Part shown: piece by piece, positions 33,225 to 43,639 of the stretch
Position numbering within the stretch: position 1 is the stretch's first letter
How the letters are laid out: each line of letters starts with the position of its first letter
NCBI GenBank assembly: GCA_963969495.1
Contig: OZ018333.1
Coordinates: 91,354,207 to 91,418,206, forward strand
Reading direction: 5' to 3'
Origin: Ceratothoa steindachneri
Lineage: Eukaryota; Arthropoda; Malacostraca; Isopoda; Cymothoidae
DNA: 64,000 nucleotides
Position numbers and translations under genes: made by a program
The notes under the pieces: generated by a model
Database searches by the model: none
What the model saw: only the letters and a program-made list of their open reading frames with translations
What the model was told of the DNA's origin: nothing

Positions 33225-34015
33225 GCAGGAGACTATGCAGGGCGCAAGCCCCCTGCCCACCCTCCCGGGGTATAAGTGTTTTGCGACCCCACCCCCACGG
33301 AATAGGGGTCGGGCAGGAGGATGCACAATATACATCCTCCATGATATCTCCGTTCTTCTTTTTGCTTTAGATAAATCCTTTCAGACAGTAGCTGTGCAGT
33401 CGCACTTGGATAGTAGGTATACAGTTATTTCCGCGTACATTACACCGTCAGCCGACTTCGACGCGGGGGATTTCCGCCGCGTAGTGGCACGGTTGCCGAG
33501 GGGCTACTCGATTTATCCCCGAGGTCAAGTCCTTGCCGACCTGATCGACGAGCTAGAGATAAGTATCCAAAATCTCTATGAGTTTACACATCACTACCTG
33601 AGACCCGCCTCATTTTCCAGTTCGATCTATCTTTTGCGCTCGTCGGATGCACAGCCTGATATTTATTTTCTTATTTTTATTTTGGGAAGAGGGGTGCTCG
33701 ATGAACTCTGTGGTAGTGATCACTTTCCCATTCAAAAAGGATATTCTGGGTTGCTGCCGCCCAAGAGCCCGCTGCGGTAGTGCTTGGTGCGGGCGTGGTG
33801 GTGCGCATTTTATTTCAGGAAATGATTTCTCTACCTCAGTCGAGGAATTTAGGTAGGTTGGTGAGGCCGTTGAATTCTTCTTCGGCCACCTCATTGCCGT
33901 GGGCCCAGCTACTATTCCTAGTACGTATGGCCGTTTCGCATGTCGATCACTCATGTGGTAATCAGCGGAGTGTGAGACGGCCCTCAAACAGAGGCATTAT
34001 TCCTACTTGCGCTAG
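33223..34015 (+). mobile_element. LINE family A, fragment F (endonuclease region)
   Basis: The fragment starts at the endonuclease N-terminus (GGAGACTATGCAGGGCGCAA) and reads CLPTLPGYKCFATPPPRNRG-type sequence, then AVQSHLDSRYTVISAYITPS and GQVLADLIDELEI. An insertion relative to copy A replaces the Asp-rich stretch after HSSDAQPD with a Phe/Ile-rich stretch near 33655, and the GDLNGRHP loop is deleted. It stops at about 34015 in the linker before RT. Both ends are truncated. Confidence 0.8.
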
Positions 34016-35115
34016 CTGGGAGGGCTGCAGCGCTTTGCCTTCCTGGCCCCCGTGCTGACGGGACTCAGCGCCCCGTCCGGCCCAAGCTTAGCCTTTCTCC
34101 TTTCATACAGCCTGTGTTTCTACCCTACGTCCTCACTTTCCCTACAACCCCTACTTCAACTTTCTCTGGTCGCCCTCTAATTTCACAGATAGGTGCCGAC
34201 CAGCTTCCTCTCACCTCTCGGATCGGAGCTCAGAGTAGAGGGGACGTTTCCTTAACTCTGAGCTCTGGTCTGGGGTGGTGGGTTTTTAACAACCTTCTTC
34301 ATTCCCATCCACACCTTCCTCACTTCCCCTTTTTTCTCCTTTCAATCTATACATTTTACCCCAGGCCAGTTGGTGAGAGGAGTGGCCTCAAACGGCGGCA
34401 GCCGATTCTGCCGGCCCCGTACTCACCTCTCGCAGAGCGGGCGACTGCGTGGGATGATTAGCGCATGCATCCCATAGAATAAATAGGGTCACCATACCAA
34501 TGATGAAGACTAAAATACCAATTTCCCTCTACTTTCCCCTGTATAATCGACGGACAGTCCTCGGGTAGATCCACCGAAAAAAATGGAGGTTGCCCCCTCT
34601 CCCCTGTGCTTTCGCAGGGGACCATCCAAAACTCCTCCTTTGCCTATGCGTATAGGGCACTCACCCTAACTCGTCCGGCTGGTGCACCTGTAGCAGCCAA
34701 GACCTTCTCCAACTCGGAGAAGGATCTTGCTGAGGCCGGTCTATCTGGCCTGGGGTCTCCTGTTGGCTGAGGAGAGAGATAGGCGCATTCTCCGCCTTCC
34801 TCTCCTTTCGATCTGGAGAAGGCCTCTGATACCGCATGGCGATACGGTATCATGGAGACCCTCTCCTCGATGGGGGCCAAGGGACGCCTCCAAATCTTTA
34901 TATCTGAAATTTTGCGAGATTCTAGGGTGGGAGGAGCCCTCTCCGGCCCAATGGAACAGGAAGAGGGTGTCCCGCAGAGAAGTGTCCTCAGTGTCACACT
35001 CTTTGCCAGGAGCATCAATGGTATCACCTCGGTGCTGCCGGAAGACGTTCTCGCTACGCTTTACGTGGACAACCTTTCGATTTCTTTTGGCGCGCCCCAG
35101 ATGCCACTGGTGCCG
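34016..35115 (+). mobile_element. LINE family A, copy G (5' UTR and early ORF1 joined to RT)
   Basis: The 5' UTR begins abruptly (GTGCTGACGGGACTCAGCGC near 34052) and ORF1 sequence continues to about 34805. There it jumps to the RT palm (DLEKASDTAWRYG), continuing with SVLSVTLFARSINGITSV and YVDNLSISFGAPQMP at 35066-35110. The second catalytic Asp is Asn (YVDN). At about 35112 the copy meets an inverted LINE-A fragment. Confidence 0.8.
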
Positions 35116-35812
35116 ATTACAAGGGAAAAACGGTAGCGACAGGTAATGTGCACGAAGATCACCCAAACTGGGACATTCAACGAGAATGTGCCGAACAGTT
35201 TGGGGGACAACGCAGTCTTCACAATAAGGCGCAGGCGAGTGTTCCATTAAATGGTGGTGTGTCCGATTCGGAGACGACATAAACCAACCTCAAGCCGATG
35301 TGACATTAGAGGGTAGGTTCATCGGAACAGTCGCGCGCAATGGCACATAATTTTAAGTTCTCAGCCGTCTCCCATCTTCTTTGCTACGCCGCGCAGAAGG
35401 CAGCCCGTATTCCTGCAATGACAGGAGCTGGGAAGTGTAGGCCATGAATGGTCTTTTGCAGTCTCCTTTTTTCCTTATGTTCTTTTCTTATGTTAATATA
35501 ATCAGTGTGATGCGGAGCGATACGTTGGTCTGGTCGCCGAGTCTTCGCGCCCTCATCGGCGGCCTCATTCCCCGCAATTCATACATGTCCAGGAACCCAG
35601 CAGAAGATAATCTCGCCATCCGCCCGGTTCGCCAAAACCGTGGCTCACAGATATCGCGAACCAGGGGATGCGGAGATTCCAATGCCCCGAGAGCACTCGG
35701 GGCGCTTTGTGTGAGTCGCTATAAATCATGATCCGGTCTCCAAAAGGGGCACGCTGCGTTATCTCCCTTACTGCGCGGTGTATTGCAATTTCAGGGACTC
35801 CCTGTTGCAATC
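35116..35812 (-). mobile_element. LINE family A, minus-strand fragment H
   Basis: On the minus strand this carries RNase H from 35810 to about 35510 (IYSDSHKAPRVLSG; FLDMYELRGMR, in which the WVPGHVGI box is frameshifted), then a short unrelated insert (35440-35510), then the C-terminal Cys/His region (LMEHSPAPYCEDCVVPQTVR near 35240-35190). It ends at about 35116, where plus-strand copy G ends, forming an inverted junction. Confidence 0.78.
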
Positions 35813-36240
35813 CCCTTCCCCACCACCCAAGACATCACGGATCCCATTCGAAGAACCTCTTCCTTTTTTTATTATCTTGGACCGGCGAATCGGCATCTAT
35901 CGGGGAAGAGATGGGGGAAAGTACACTGACCCCCTGCATGCTGGGCACGCAAGCAAGCAGGACATTAGGGTGGCAGGGGCCGACTGGCTCTGCAATAACT
36001 TGCTCCCCTAAGGGGGTTGGTCCTATCGAGCCGTTAGCTCAATTATGGGCCGCCCGCCTACTTTCTTGGAAAGCAAAGGGGGGTGGGGACAGCCGCTGGA
36101 AGAAGGGATGGGGGTGATTCCCCTGCACCCAAGGACATAGGAGAGGAGTAATCTTTCTCTCCGGTCAAAGAGGTCTCGAATGTCCCCTGCGAAAGCATAG
36201 GGGTGGGGGGGACCACCTCATTTTTCATTTAAGGGTAACA
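35813..36240 (-). mobile_element. LINE family A, minus-strand fragment I (early ORF1)
   Basis: The reverse complement matches the early ORF1 region of copies D2 and G (CTTTCGCAGGGGAC, GGAGAGAAAGATTACTCCTC, ACCAACCCCCTTAGGGG). It is about 430 bp long and adjoins fragment H on the same strand, so I read H and I as one deleted copy or two tandem pieces. Confidence 0.65.
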
Positions 36241-36544
36241 AGGTGGCAACCGCCCAAGCCTAATGGACTCTCATTGGCAGCACTGTTAAAATGAGGTCGC
36301 TCCAAAAAGGTCATAAAAAGGAGTGTAGGAAACTATAAATGGGGTTTGGCAAAAGACTAAAAGAAAACAACACAACACACACAGACGCACCCTTAAATTA
36401 CAGGCATACGGCACACATTCTAAAAACGAGGGCGGCTGGGACATTAAACATGTGACAGGCGCCAGCCGCACAGTAGGGCACAAGGGAAGATAAAACAATA
36501 AATGAAAAGACAACTTACTAAAGGGATAAAACATCGCTTCACGA

Positions 36545-36900
36545 TCAAAATTTAAAGAGGGAGTGTGACCGAAGGGAGTCCTTTGCTAAAAGAAAGCGAA
36601 GTCGAGCAGGGGGAGGGGGGGCGACGCAAGAAAGGGTAAGAAAGCAAGAATTTCGAAGAGAAGCAAGGCGGGGACAAACTACCAAAATGCGAACCACAGA
36701 AAGCTCGCCACCGCAAAAGGGGCAACTCGGCCTCCACCCGAAACTAAATAGCCATGGGTGAGTCGCGTGTCCCCAATGCGGAACCAGCAAAGAGCAACAT
36801 CCCAAGACCGGAGTCGGTGATATCTAGAGGATCAGGAACGAACAGAGCGTTTAATAAGGGACAGCTTAGAAAGTGGGGGGGGGACGAATCCCACTCTCTT
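36545..36900 (-). pseudogene. LINE-B ORF2 C-terminal region
   Basis: The minus strand near 36800 reads WFRIGDTRLTHGYL in one frame and CPFCGGELSVVRILVVCP in another. This is the GHTRLTHxxL and CxxC...H...CP arrangement found at the end of ORF2 in R1/I-type LINEs. A frameshift separates the two blocks. Confidence 0.75.
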
Positions 36901-36939
36901 TGCCACAAACCAAAGTTATACGGCCTGATTACGGGATAA

Positions 36940-37110
36940 AATCAAATTAAAAGCCAAAAGAATGGCCGTTAACTCTGCGGTAAAAACGGATGCTACAGGA
37001 GGGAGAGCGGACCGAAGGGACTCTGTAGAGGACACCGCGGCCGCCCTAACACCGATGTTCGACTTCGAGCCGTCAGTAAGAGGGAACGCTGGTGGTTATG
37101 AGAACACGCA
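36940..37110 (-). pseudogene. LINE-B RNase H fragment
   Basis: The minus strand gives LTDGSKSNIGVRAAAV then PPVASVFTAELTAILLAFN, containing the first catalytic Asp and the Glu helix of RNase H. The rest of the domain is not recognisable. Confidence 0.7.
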
Positions 37111-37487
37111 TGTCCAAGAAACAGGCAGTTTAAGAGACTGGGGTCAGTAGACCCTTTCTCGAAATTCCAAAAAGCAGTACAGAGCTCAGGAGGGCAAACG
37201 CTCCAACACGGAGACTACGGGAATGGGAGGGCTAACACCCAGGGAGGCGAGATGGTCGCCGATCAAATGATGCCGAAGAGGAAAGGGCAAAAAGGTACTC
37301 ATGGACTAAGGATGAAGGGTATTGCTAAACACGAAACGGGGATCGTAGGCACACCTGGAGTCGATGTTATCGCAAGGGAAGCACGCCACCCTTCACAAAG
37401 AGGTGAGGTACGAAAGGTCCCACAACTAAGACTGACCCCAATCGAACGAACAAAGTCGAGTAACTTCAAAGCCGAAGAAGTAGACGC

Positions 37488-37897
37488 TCAAGAGTGCACC
37501 TGACAACTGTAATCCAGCTGGGATTCAACCAGCGCTGAATAAAATGACCGCAAGGTGCGTCTATCACTACTCCAAGTGGTGTAGGATAAAACCTGAAGCA
37601 AATCCAAATCCTTTGAACAGGAAGCCCTCAAGCAACGCAAATGGGGAATCCAAGTGAGTTTTCTATCAAACGTTAAACCCAAGAACTTAAAAATAGGGAC
37701 ACACTCAATCGCCGTGCCACCCAATAAGAGGAGACGGGGACCAAGGACCCAACGAACCCGATAAAAATGCAAAGCCTTCGTTTTGGCAACCAGAAACCTT
37801 TGGAGAGAGCACGACCCGACACGGCATCAATTGCCAGCTGTAATCGACGGGCAGCAGAAGGCAAGCGGAGAGATAAACAAAGCACACTGTCATCCAC
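37488..37897 (-). pseudogene. LINE-B reverse transcriptase palm fragment
   Basis: Two frames cover the RT palm and thumb. The upstream one has DDSVLCLSLRLPSAARRLQ, in which DD is the end of the YVDD-type catalytic motif. The downstream one has FKFLGLTFDRKLTWIPHLR and DYSCQVHS. A frameshift separates them at about 37770. The N-terminal half of the RT is absent. Confidence 0.78.
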
Positions 37898-37959
37898 GAA
37901 GAGAGAAGCCGAAAACCCCTCCGAAAGAGTAGGCTATTAATGACAACGGTGAATCAAAG

Positions 37960-38075
37960 CTTCGTTTGAATGAGTCTTTTTTGAGACTCAGGATGACCAA
38001 GTGGATTCGCCGCTGGCTAACAGTGGTCCAGCGACGCGGGAAGCTGTTCGCAATTCGCCTACGCTATTATTCTTT
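37960..38075 (+). repeat. Candidate tRNA-derived SINE, unit 1
   Basis: This unit and the one at 38246-38360 are direct repeats of about 90 percent identity by eye. Each has a pol III A-box-like GATGGCCGAGTGG (here GATGACCAAGTGG), a CGCTGG...CCAGCG stem, and GTTCGCAATTCG in the place of a B box. This layout resembles a tRNA-Leu or tRNA-Ser head. The units lie inside the gap of LINE-B. Confidence 0.5.
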
Positions 38076-38245
38076 CTTTGTCCCTTTTCCTCTGTCCTCT
38101 ATCTACAATGGTGCCCAGACTCGGGAGAGGAAGCGTTAGCCCTTGGATAACATTTCTAAACGGTCTCTTCATTTCTTCAAAATACGCTCTGGTTCTAGGA
38201 TAGGAGGTTGTATAGCGTACAAAAAGTGCAGGCGAGCGGCTTAAA

Positions 38246-38360
38246 AGCTTCGTTTGAATGAATCTTTTTTTGAGACTCAGGATGGCCGAGTGGATTCGCC
38301 GCTGGCTAACGGTGGTCCAGCGTCGCGGGAAGCTGTTCGCAACTCGTCTACGCTATTATT
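38246..38360 (+). repeat. Candidate tRNA-derived SINE, unit 2
   Basis: Unit 2 has the better A box (GATGGCCGAGTGG) and GTTCGCAACTCG as B-box candidate about 40 bp later. The loop of the presumptive anticodon stem is too long for a working tRNA, so I do not call a tRNA gene. Confidence 0.5.
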
Positions 38361-38500
38361 TTTTCTTTACCCTTTTCCTAATCCCCTATATCAACAGTAT
38401 ACAGAACAAACAGTTAAAAGCTTCGAAGTAAAAACCCTCGCAGCTACAGCCTGCAAGGTAGTACGGGGAGGAAGTGCCGCAGAAAATAGCGAATAGGAAA

Positions 38501-38710
38501 TTAAAAGAGAAGCACCACCATGGGACACGCCCCCGTCGGGAGGGTGGGGGGATTAAATATCCGGAAGTGCGAAAGCACCGGGAAGAGGCGAGTCTCAGGC
38601 ATATTTTCTTGCAAACACACCTCCACTGGCCGACCGCTAGAAAGCAAGAGCTGGAGTTCCTCCCGCTCGGGGAAAACCCCTTGAGAATTACACTGTAAGA
38701 TGACAGACAT
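38501..38710 (-). pseudogene. LINE-B endonuclease N-terminus
   Basis: ATG at 38710 begins MSVILQCNSQGV, the usual start of ORF2 endonucleases (compare ILQWNCRG). It continues with VEVCLQENMPETRLFP, whose LQE Glu is catalytic. The open frame upstream (to 39103) is Pro-rich and belongs to the end of ORF1. Sequence after 38500 no longer matches an endonuclease. Confidence 0.75.
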
Positions 38711-39800
38711 TACGGTCGTCTCGACACCAACCTCGGGATTCTCTAGTGACGGAGACCGTCGAACGTTCCCGACGACTAGAAGATCCAGACGGGAAAAGGG
38801 ACAAATCGCGGTAAGCCGGGGACGCGCCCAGCACGAACTTGGCAGCGTGGACGGCTCTTTGCCCGGAGGGAAAGCAAGATCGAGCAGAGATGGACGAGGA
38901 CTAAGATACGAAGTAGATGGAATATTAGGCAGAACATGGATAGATGGTAAGGGGGGAATTGGGTTAGTTGATGAAGGGGCAGATGGCAAGGAAAGCGGAA
39001 CAGGGGTAGAAGGCATCGAAGACTGAACAGAGGTAAGGGGCAATGAAGAAGGAACCGGGGTAGGAGGCAAGGAAGGCGTAACTGGGTGAACCTCCACCCT
39101 CACAATGACCAGGGATAAAACAACCAGGGAGGCCAGCTAAGACTCGGAAGGAGAAGGCATCAAAACGGAGGGACCCCTAACAACCCACTGGAGGACCAAA
39201 CAAGCCTCATCAGATGAAACGCGCTTGGACTCCAAACGAAGTGATGAGAAACCCTTCGGTTTGCGCTGAGGCAAAAGAAAAGAAGGAGCAGCGGTGGCAG
39301 ACGCCTGAAGGAATTGCCGGATATCCTCCAGCGTCTCAGCTCAGTCGGTATCACGGTCCGCGACAAAAGGAAGAACATGAGAAGAAACCAACGGTAAAGG
39401 AAGAACCTTTGGAGGGACCGCGAGAAAACAAAGACGGAGTGGGACGACGGGGGGAAAACGTCCTCCTCCCGGCACATCGCTGTGTAACGCACGGGTCACA
39501 CAGCGACGAGCCTGCCTACAGTTCCTGTTTATATGGCCAAACTGGTGGAAATTAAAACAACATCTGGAAAGCTTGAGATAACGGGACAAGAAGATAACCA
39601 GCACGAACAAAATGGAGCAGATCCTGACACTCAAAGGAAACGATGAGCGTACTCGTAGGAACATTAGCGGGACCAACAGACTTAGAAACCCTATTGAAGT
39701 CCGTAAATGTAAAGGCTATCTCGAAACCCGGTTCACACGGCCCAAATATAACACAAACATGAAATTTATAGAAGACCAGGGATCTGAAGGGCTACCATAA
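38711..39800 (-). pseudogene. LINE-B ORF1 (CCHC knuckle and Pro-rich tail)
   Basis: The minus strand at about 39590-39470 encodes CCFNFHQFGHINRNC, a CCHC knuckle, preceded by a YLKLSR arm. A Ser/Pro-rich tail follows at 39110-38750 (SLPPTPVPSSLP, PSTPVPLSLPSAPS), where a 200-codon frame runs to the endonuclease start. Frameshifts lie between the blocks. The role inferred by family is RNA binding in the element's particle. Confidence 0.7.
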
Positions 39801-40457
39801 ATTCAAAAGGATTTATCAGGACGATGCTAAATTACGAGGTATCCACAAGGGATTAAATAATCACACACATAAAAGTATTAACAGTATTATTTACATCAAA
39901 ATCAAAAATTAAATAAATTGACTGCATACAAATTATACGGGGGTACATCAAGTAATAAGAAAAGTCACAAATGCTTATCACCATCTAACGAGCACAATTC
40001 GTTCTAACCAAAATAAATATGCACGCATATAAAATTGGGTTCACTGAATAATTTGCTTGAAGCCGAAACGACACGCGTCGTTGAAGATGAAATAGGCTAC
40101 GCTACTCTAGTGACAGGTGTTCCCGGAATAACCTCACTGTCTTACGTCCCTTACCCTAAGGCCAAAAGTTACACGAATAAAACTTAATTGATTTAAAAGG
40201 GACGTAAGAAGAAAGAAATACTCCAAAATATCTGATAGCAGAGCAGTAAAGTAATAACCCATGTCGGAAACCCAGGCGAAAGAGGCTCGGTGACGATGAG
40301 TGAATTCAACACAAGTCCACAGGGGTGAATGCGATGACGGTCTTCAGCGAGGAGAAACCCACAGACGGCGATAACGGAGCGAAAGGCTTCGAGACCACGG
40401 GGAACGATGACTCGAAGGCCCAACGATCCGAGAGAAGGAACTTGAGATGACTGAATT
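39801..40457. other. No gene seen; AT-rich, possibly gypsy U5/leader
   Basis: The region is AT-rich at 39830-40060, then mixed. It lies downstream of the shared LTR segment in the minus orientation, so part may be the rest of the G1 LTR. An open frame on the minus strand (40193-40705) overlaps the LTR and has no known domain. Confidence 0.4.
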
Positions 40458-40954
40458 CCCCAAAGAGGAGATGGCGAAGTGACGGGGAGAGCTTTCACGT
40501 GCCCAGTGTGAACAGCTTCCCAAAGAAGAACACTTGCAAACGTAACTGGGAGAGCACAATTCGATGCAGCCGACAGAGGGGCAGCGACAACACTGGCAGG
40601 AATCAATGGCAAAAAACCTCGCTGCACGAAGGAATCCGGTACGGGTCTACAAAAATGAACAACGTCAAAGGTAAGTGACGGCAAATGATTCAGCGGAGCA
40701 ATCAAGGCAGAAATCCTTGCAACAGAATAAATTAAAAGCTCACGGCCCCATTTATATCCTTCAATTCGAAGGGGAAAAAGGGAAGTGTGGCATAAGGAGG
40801 GGTGGATGAGTCGTTCCCCCTATGCAAATTAGGCTGGTATGTTACAGAGGTTTAAGCAAAAAATGGTAGCCTAGAAGCGGGTCAACCGGCGATAAACACC
40901 GTAAACTATGGTGAGAAAGGGAAGGCATGGAAATACGAGGGCCTATCCTTTACA
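40458..40954 (-). repeat. Gypsy LTR copy 1 (3' LTR of element G1)
   Basis: About 500 bp here recur at 47648-48151 in the same orientation. Read on the minus strand, both begin TGTAAAGG and contain a conserved TATAAATGGGGCCGTGAG, which is a TATA-box candidate in the expected place for a U3/R promoter. A G-rich tract (CTGGGGGTGG) lies directly upstream of the TGT end, like a polypurine tract. This is the basis for calling an LTR. Confidence 0.68.
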
Positions 40955-41049
40955 CCACCCCCAGAACAAGAATCTACTGGGGAGTAGATAAAAAAGAAAG
41001 GAAAGTATATACAAGGGAAAATATATACAATAATTATATAGGGGACCTA

Positions 41050-41560
41050 CTTAAAAGGTTAGCCCCTAGGCTGTCCTTTCTAGCGATGTGGAGAAACCTA
41101 AACTTAGACGCCTGTAGGGCAATAGCACACCGAAGTATTCTGTCGTTCTTGTCATTAAATTTTGACAGATAGAGTAGAGGTTTGTGGTCGACCTCCAAAA
41201 CAAACTCCTAACCAAGAAGATAGAAGTCAAACCTGGTAATGGCAGATACTATGGGCAGACACTTTCTCTCTCGATGGTCGAATGCCTCTTTTCCAGGTCC
41301 AGGAGCTTCCTGCTCGCATAGGCAACAGGATGGAGACATCCGTCTTGGTACTGTAGAAGTACCGCTCCCAGTCCATGAAGAGAGGCATCGGTCCTCAAGA
41401 GGAAGGTTACCTGGGGATTCGGCAGCCTTAAAGCCAGTTCTGAAGAGATGGGAGCCTTCAGATGGCCGAGGCGTTCAGGGAGATCTTCGCTTCAAGGTAG
41501 ATGTTCCGGGATGGACTTCCTTAAAAGGTCTGACAGTGGGCCGGTGAAGTCTGAAGCTCA
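41050..41560 (-). pseudogene. Gypsy G1 RNase H (3' end of pol)
   Basis: The minus strand reads LGHLKAPISSEL, LLRTDASLHGLGAVLLQYQD, HPVAYASRKLLDLEKRHS, a frameshift, then LEVDHKPLLYLSK and a decayed ADALSR-like end (GANLLSRSPI). These are the RT connection and RNase H motifs of Ty3/gypsy elements in order. Only about 95 bp separate the domain end from the LTR at 40954, so RNase H is the last pol domain. The RT proper is not found in this copy. Confidence 0.85.
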
Positions 41561-41739
41561 AGGGATAAAAGATTTATAGAAAGAGACCAAACATAGGCAT
41601 GACCTTAATATCTTCTTATAGGGGTGGGTGGGGGCGGGTATGTTATTTATAGCTTCGACTTTATCATGCTAGGGTCTAAGAGATTCTCCGTCCGAGAAAA
41701 GATTGTAAGACTTCGGTGACGGACACAGAATCAAACCCT

Positions 41740-42354
41740 GTGGCAAAATAAATTAGGGTGGGATGAACCTGTGACCGTCAGAAAATAGGGGAGAAAGAGG
41801 TCCCACCAAATCAATGGCCATTCGAGCTAAAGGCTCAGTCGCGATGGGCATTGGCTGAAGAGGCACCGGTCGCACACGTCCTTTGGTCGAGAAGCGTTGG
41901 CACTTATCACAGGAACGTCAGAAAGCACGAATGTCAGATCCCGTTTCAAGCCAATAGAATTGATCTGTGATTTTCAATTCGGTCTTCCTGTGAAAAAAAT
42001 GACCAGCCAACGGGCTCTCATGAGCAACTGAAAGGATGACCGGGCTACACTCACGGGGAGCAGCAACCAAGGTCAACTTCCCTACTTTATAGGGATGGTT
42101 AGACATTAAGCATTTCCGATAAAGGAGGCCGTCAACCTTGCTCGATCTTTCCTGAGGCGGCTTTAACTCGAACAGCAGAGATGGTTCCACAGGAAGTTTG
42201 CAGGCGACACAGAAAGGGGCTGGAAAACAAGCAGAGTTAAGGGGTGAATTCGTTTCATTTTCCCTGCCCTGGTCTGGACAGCACGAACATAGTGGAGTTT
42301 AGGTGCTGAGGGAGTTCCGGTGATATGGAAGAAGTTCTCCGTGGAGTATAGCAA
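41740..42354 (-). pseudogene. Gypsy G1 integrase (zinc-binding domain and catalytic start)
   Basis: The open frame 42190-41918 has VDGLLYRKCL, then HESPLAGHFFHRKT and, past a stop, SCDKCQRFSTKGR: an HHCC zinc-binding domain of a retroelement integrase. It continues as PVPLQPMPIATEPLARMAID and LVGPLSP, which contains the first catalytic Asp of the core (AIDLVGPL). The rest of the core is missing. It lies 5' of RNase H on the coding strand, the reverse of the usual gypsy order. Confidence 0.85.
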
Positions 42355-43127
42355 TGCCCTCTGGGCATTCCTATTATAAAATCCTCATGGGAAACTTAAA
42401 TATATATATATATACATCAATTATTATGTAAAATTCATATCATGCAATTCTTTTACTTTTTTCAATTAAATCATTCAATTATTTTACTTAACTTTTGTAA
42501 ATTAAATCATATTTTATGTACAACTTAATAATTAATTAATTCATTTAGTTTACTTAATTTGTCAATTCAATTAACGTACTACTGTTTCACACACAAACAA
42601 ACAAACACACGCTTTCAGCTCGACCTTCTGGAACACTATTCTCTCCCATTCGACTCTCGCCGTTCTCGGAATAAAGGTCGGTAATCATTCCTTCTACAAT
42701 TAGTCATTTACCTCCAAACAAATCATACTTAGTTTAATTTCATATCCTCTCGCAATTCTCTGGAAACCACCATACGAGAGTAGGTCCTAATTCTATTTAC
42801 TTCTCGTATTTTCAGCCCCCAATTCAGTCTATCATAGTCACCATATTATTTTGCCATATTTCATATTTATTTCACGTACTTCATTTCTCTTCACATCTCG
42901 TTACTGTAAATCATATTTTACCATATCTTACATTGTATATACACCTAATCCAACTTATCTCATTGTACATTCGTTGATTCTATGAATATATTTATATTTG
43001 TTTAATTGTTTTTCTTAAAACCCAGTTAATTATTTCAAAATTTATTTCGCTGTCGCCTTAGGCCTAAAAACTAGCAGGCGACAACTTCGATCAAACAAAT
43101 TTATGGTTATGGTTTTCGAAACGCTAT
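42355..43127. other. AT-rich insertion between G1 protease and integrase
   Basis: About 750 bp of AT-rich sequence with a short TA run (42397-42413) and no coding signal. It separates two parts of one polyprotein, so it is probably a later insertion of a non-coding element. No clear terminal repeats were seen. Confidence 0.45.
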
Positions 43128-43610
43128 TTAGGCTGATTTATTAACAGAAAATAAATCCCATGAATAACCATATACTATAGGAGTAAGCGTTGCAGATGAT
43201 GGAGGTGGAGCTGGGGAAGGTAAAGATTTAGAAACATCAAGGTCCCTAATTCCAGGAATGTTTCCAACCAGCACCCTAGCGAATTTAATTGGTTCTCTAA
43301 TGACGTCCGTCCTTCCTTCCAAGTAAGGGTAACGAAGGTAGCAAGAGGCGAGGGAGAATGAGTCAACTCGTCCCAAGTAGTTGGCTACGAAGACTTTCTT
43401 GCAGGAGGTGACGTCAGTGTCTGGCAAGACATCCTCAGAGACGACTACGCAAGAGCAACCAGTGTCCCTGATAATGGTCGAAACCCAGGCCCCGTTAATA
43501 GTACCAGAAGCCTGGAAATGAGGGACACTTCGGTCGGAAAGACAGAATCCCACCTTAAAGGATTTTGGCCAAGACGAGCCATCATTGAAGGACGGGGGTT
43601 CCTTGGGCAC
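43128..43610 (-). pseudogene. Gypsy G1 protease region
   Basis: The 160-codon frame includes FQASGTINGAWVSTIIRDTG, then CSCVVVSEDVLPD. The DTG is the active site of a retroelement aspartic protease, and G2 has the same block (STLVRDTGCTC). The C-terminal half aligns with the G2 protease (LGRVDSFSLASCYL). A frameshift upstream links it to gag. Confidence 0.8.
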
Positions 43611-43639
43611 TGCGAACGAATGTGGCCAACCTCACCGCC

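Larger units (their letters stand above)
36250..39800 (-). mobile_element. LINE family B (minus strand), decayed
   Basis: A second RNase H-bearing LINE family is read on the minus strand from about 39.8 to 36.25 kb. Its order is ORF1 with a CCHC motif, endonuclease start, a gap holding two SINE-like repeats, RT palm, RNase H, C-terminal Cys region and an AT-rich 3' UTR. All frames are broken. Its protein motifs differ clearly from LINE-A although the plan is the same. Confidence 0.75.

Noticed and set aside
33069..33370. Open frames with long Tyr/Ile runs on both strands
   Set aside because: They are the TA microsatellite read in frame, with LINE-A endonuclease sequence at one side.
38246..38360. 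Functional tRNA-Leu or tRNA-Ser gene
   Set aside because: The A and B boxes are only approximate, the anticodon loop is too long and no clean acceptor stem is visible. I kept it as a SINE candidate.
36400..39000. LINE-B as a divergent member of LINE-A
   Set aside because: The knuckle (CCFNFHQFGHINRNC), RNase H and endonuclease starts differ at most positions from LINE-A, and the 3' UTR lacks the GTCGCCAGAT tail block.
38700..39555. Plus-strand open frames of 108 and 113 codons rich in Arg/Glu/Gly
   Set aside because: They are antisense to LINE-B ORF1, whose CCHC motif and Pro-rich tail explain the region.
40193..40705. 170-codon minus-strand protein
   Set aside because: It overlaps the LTR repeat, and the second LTR copy breaks the same frame, so it is chance open sequence.
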